From Planctomycetota bacterium (GTDB lineage: Bacteria > Planctomycetota > Planctomycetia > Pirellulales > Lacipirellulaceae), in the NCBI GenBank assembly GCA_024278035.1, contig JAJRUA010000020.1, positions 1 to 6,119 of the forward strand: a stretch of DNA of 6,119 bases, read 5' to 3'. The position numbers and the translations under genes are program-made. Shown piece after piece: positions 3,894 to 6,119 of this stretch. The notes under the pieces were generated by a model. It worked only from the letters and a program-made list of their open reading frames with translations. It had not been told where the DNA came from and ran no database searches. The first letter of the stretch is position 1; each line of letters opens with the position of its first letter.

Positions 3894-6119
3894 ATGAGAC
3901 CTTTTATGTACCCTACAGTGATTTACCTTCGACGCACTTTGGTCGCTTTCTTAGCGGTGGCGTCGGTCAGTGCGAGCCTGACCTCTGCCGTGGCTCAGGA
4001 TGTTTCCGTAGCACCCATCTTGCAACTTTTTGAAGCGAAGTGGGAAACGATTGAAGACCGGATGCCGGATATTTTTATGGCCGGTTATGGTCGGATGTGG
4101 GTTCCGCCTCCGCATCGTGCCGAGACGGGGAGCCTCTCCGTTGGCTACGATGTTTTCGATCGTTTTGACCTAGGTAGCCCTCGCAATGAGACACTCTACG
4201 GCACCCTGAACGGGCTGAAGGGCATGATTCGGCAGGCCAATCGGGCAGGGATTCAAATCAACACCGACTACATTCTGAACCACAACGGTTTTGCCGATGC
4301 GGCAACCATCGATACGCAGGGCACACCCGACCCGTCGGACGATGTCGCTTGGCTTGAGTCGGGTGGCTATCCAGGATTTCTTACAACGCTCTCACCAGCC
4401 GACGATCCCAACGGCGTGGGAGCTATTAACGGCGATTTTTATGACGTCTCTGAGACCAGCGAGCAGACGTTTCGACTAGCCGGTTTGATTGATATTGATC
4501 AATCGACCAACTTCCAATTCATTCGCACTCCGGTCAATGCGGGCGATCCGCTCAACATTCCGAGCGCTGGCACCCAAGGAATCTTTGGCCGTCCTCCTGT
4601 GAATATCCCGGACCCCAACAATGCTCGCTTTTATCCCGACCAGGATTTGGGAGGGATAACGGTCTTCGATGCTCGGCTAGGCCAGAACGTCACGCTGTAT
4701 AGGTTCAATACGGAGAACCCGCTGGAAGGGGACGCCGTGCCGGAGAACGCGCTGGGTTTGATGCTGCGGAATGTGCGCTGGATGATTGAGGAGGTAGGCG
4801 TGGATGGTTTCCGTCTAGATGCGGCGCGGCATATGCCCCGTTGGGTGCTGGATTATTTCGATCAAGCCGCTTTCCTTGCCGAGAGACCGCCTCTGCTTGA
4901 CGGAAGCCCGGCCCATCAATTTACTTTCATCGAGACGGGCGCCGACAGCAGCAATGCCTTCTTGCAAGATTTCATCCGCAAGGACATTGATAACAACAAC
5001 CTAGGGCAAGTGGGCGGCAATCGTGACGCCCTTGACTTCAACCTCTTTTTTGGGATAAGGGAAAACCTGTACGAAAATGGCCTCGTCAACGACTGGCGAA
5101 ATATCAAGAACCTTAGCATTGATGTGAACGACGATGGTTTGGCCAACAACGGTAGCCAAGGCGTTGCTTTCGCTCGTAGCCATGACGACGGCCCCTCTTA
5201 CCTCGACGCCGTCGCTCACGCCTATCTATTGATGCGGCCCGGTAATATGAACGTTTACATGAACGCTAAGCAGTTTGGTGAAGGGCGATCGTTCCCGCAA
5301 GATGGGAGTGAAAACGCTCTGGGCGGCATGTTCGGCGATGCGATTACGACGCTGGTCAACATTCGCAACACGAATGGCCGAGGCAATTATATTGACCGCA
5401 CGCCGACGGCCAATGAAAAAGAAATCCTCGTTTACGAACGAGAGAAGTCGGCTCTTGTTGTTCTGAACAATCGGAACGACGCAGGGTACGATGCTCTTAC
5501 CGTTCAGACGAGCTTTGAACCTGGCACCCCCTTGATAGAACTGACCGGCAATGCCGAGAACAGTTCGATCGATCCGAACGATGACTTGGCATCGGTGCTG
5601 ATCGTCAAGCCGGACGGTACGGTCGATTTGCGGGCTCCTCGCAACAGATCCATGGACGGCGCTGTCGAGATTGACCATCGTTCGGGCTATTTGGTTTATG
5701 GTGTCTCGGGCCCTCAAGGGCAAATGCGGCTGACCGACTTGGCAGGACAGGACCTGACGGGCATTATCGCAGGATCAACACCTTCGCCCGGAGATGGCGG
5801 GGTCAACGATCCCTTCGACAACAAAATCAACGGGGCAACACGCCTCGCCGACGTGACGGTCGTCACCGAGGATTCTTTCAAGCTACGTATCGAGACGAAT
5901 GCCGTTATTCATGCTGGCGGCATTCGTGACCAGGCGGCCGATGGGGACTTTGGCCAATTCAAGATCAACGGCGGACTTGACGGCAACGGCAATGGCTCGG
6001 TCGATAACGTAACACCCGGCAGCGTTGCCTATGGGTTTGAGAACTTTACCGAGACGGCCACTCCCGGTTTCTTCGAGACGAGTGGCAATGGACTTTTTGA
6101 GCAGACGATCGACACGACG
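3894..6119 (+). CDS. Secreted GH13 alpha-amylase family glycoside hydrolase (3' truncated)
   Basis: The frame runs from ATG 3894 through the right edge without a stop (742 codons visible). Residues 1-34 form a signal peptide: R13-R14, a hydrophobic core at 16-29 and A-V-A before a cut at Q35. The GH13 motifs appear in order: V-G-Y-D-V-F-D-R-F-D-L-G upstream; region I with D125 and N129-H130; region II G-F-R-L-D-A-A-R-H with R307, nucleophile D309 and H313; region III F-I-E-T with acid/base E347; region IV S-H-D with H430 and D431. The catalytic Asp/Glu/Asp set is intact, so hydrolysis or transfer on alpha-glucans is expected; exact specificity cannot be read. A long insertion between regions I and II fits domain B, and a beta-rich domain C lies at about 515-610. 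After a G-S-T-P-S-P-G linker (about 626-634) comes an unassigned module with a D-G-N-G-N-G-S-V-D loop (696-704). The ribosome binding site is weak (GAGAAG, 3877-3882); ATG 3906 is an alternative start. Confidence 0.93.
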   Translation, partial: MRPFMYPTVIYLRRTLVAFLAVASVSASLTSAVAQDVSVAPILQLFEAKWETIEDRMPDIFMAGYGRMWVPPPHRAETGSLSVGYDVFDRFDLGSPRNETLYGTLNGLKGMIRQANRAGIQINTDYILNHNGFADAATIDTQGTPDPSDDVAWLESGGYPGFLTTLSPADDPNGVGAINGDFYDVSETSEQTFRLAGLIDIDQSTNFQFIRTPVNAGDPLNIPSAGTQGIFGRPPVNIPDPNNARFYPDQDLGGITVFDARLGQNVTLYRFNTENPLEGDAVPENALGLMLRNVRWMIEEVGVDGFRLDAARHMPRWVLDYFDQAAFLAERPPLLDGSPAHQFTFIETGADSSNAFLQDFIRKDIDNNNLGQVGGNRDALDFNLFFGIRENLYENGLVNDWRNIKNLSIDVNDDGLANNGSQGVAFARSHDDGPSYLDAVAHAYLLMRPGNMNVYMNAKQFGEGRSFPQDGSENALGGMFGDAITTLVNIRNTNGRGNYIDRTPTANEKEILVYEREKSALVVLNNRNDAGYDALTVQTSFEPGTPLIELTGNAENSSIDPNDDLASVLIVKPDGTVDLRAPRNRSMDGAVEIDHRSGYLVYGVSGPQGQMRLTDLAGQDLTGIIAGSTPSPGDGGVNDPFDNKINGATRLADVTVVTEDSFKLRIETNAVIHAGGIRDQAADGDFGQFKINGGLDGNGNGSVDNVTPGSVAYGFENFTETATPGFFETSGNGLFEQTIDTT

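Noticed and set aside
5226..5723. A 165-codon - strand frame inside the amylase
   Set aside because: It lies wholly opposite the conserved GH13 region IV to domain C part of the enzyme and has no recognisable motif.

Overview
The window looks like a stretch of planctomycete chromosome, probably Pirellulales-like, with moderate GC. I infer this from protein families rather than from any marker gene. A DUF1559 prepilin-like protein, a small transthyretin-like lipoprotein directly behind it, a PEP-CTERM secreted protein and a LamG-type jellyroll protein form a combination typical of planctomycete genomes. All five genes are on the + strand, and nothing convincing is coded on the - strand.

Layout. 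Bases 1-828 hold the C-terminal part of a LamG-like (concanavalin-type jellyroll) protein, cut by the left edge. A 160-base gap follows, carrying a long imperfect inverted repeat (844-914) and a short palindrome (943-958). Next is a PEP-CTERM protein (989-1876). The gap from 1877 to 2210 holds a probable terminator, several small palindromes, a cluster of AACCG/CGGTT words, a 14-base direct repeat and a weak promoter candidate. Three co-directional genes follow with no terminator between them: a DUF1559 prepilin-like protein (2211-3299), a lipoprotein (3329-3808) and a large secreted GH13 alpha-amylase family enzyme (3894 to beyond 6119). The enzyme is open through the right edge, so its C-terminus and stop codon are not visible.

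How they may work together (inference). Every gene with a visible N-terminus encodes an exported product: one with a signal peptide and PEP-CTERM sorting tail, one with a type IV prepilin leader, one with a lipobox, and one with a signal peptide and GH13 catalytic domain. The last three could form an operon that places an alpha-glucan-degrading enzyme and accessory surface proteins at or outside the cell envelope. The LamG fragment could be the tail of a FecR/LamG protein next to an ECF sigma factor, a common planctomycete arrangement, but the deciding sequence lies to the left of the window.

I found no RNA gene, CRISPR array, transposase or clearly new system. The most unusual items are the inverted repeat at 844-914, the AACCG-rich intergenic region ahead of the DUF1559 gene, and the unassigned C-terminal module of the amylase.
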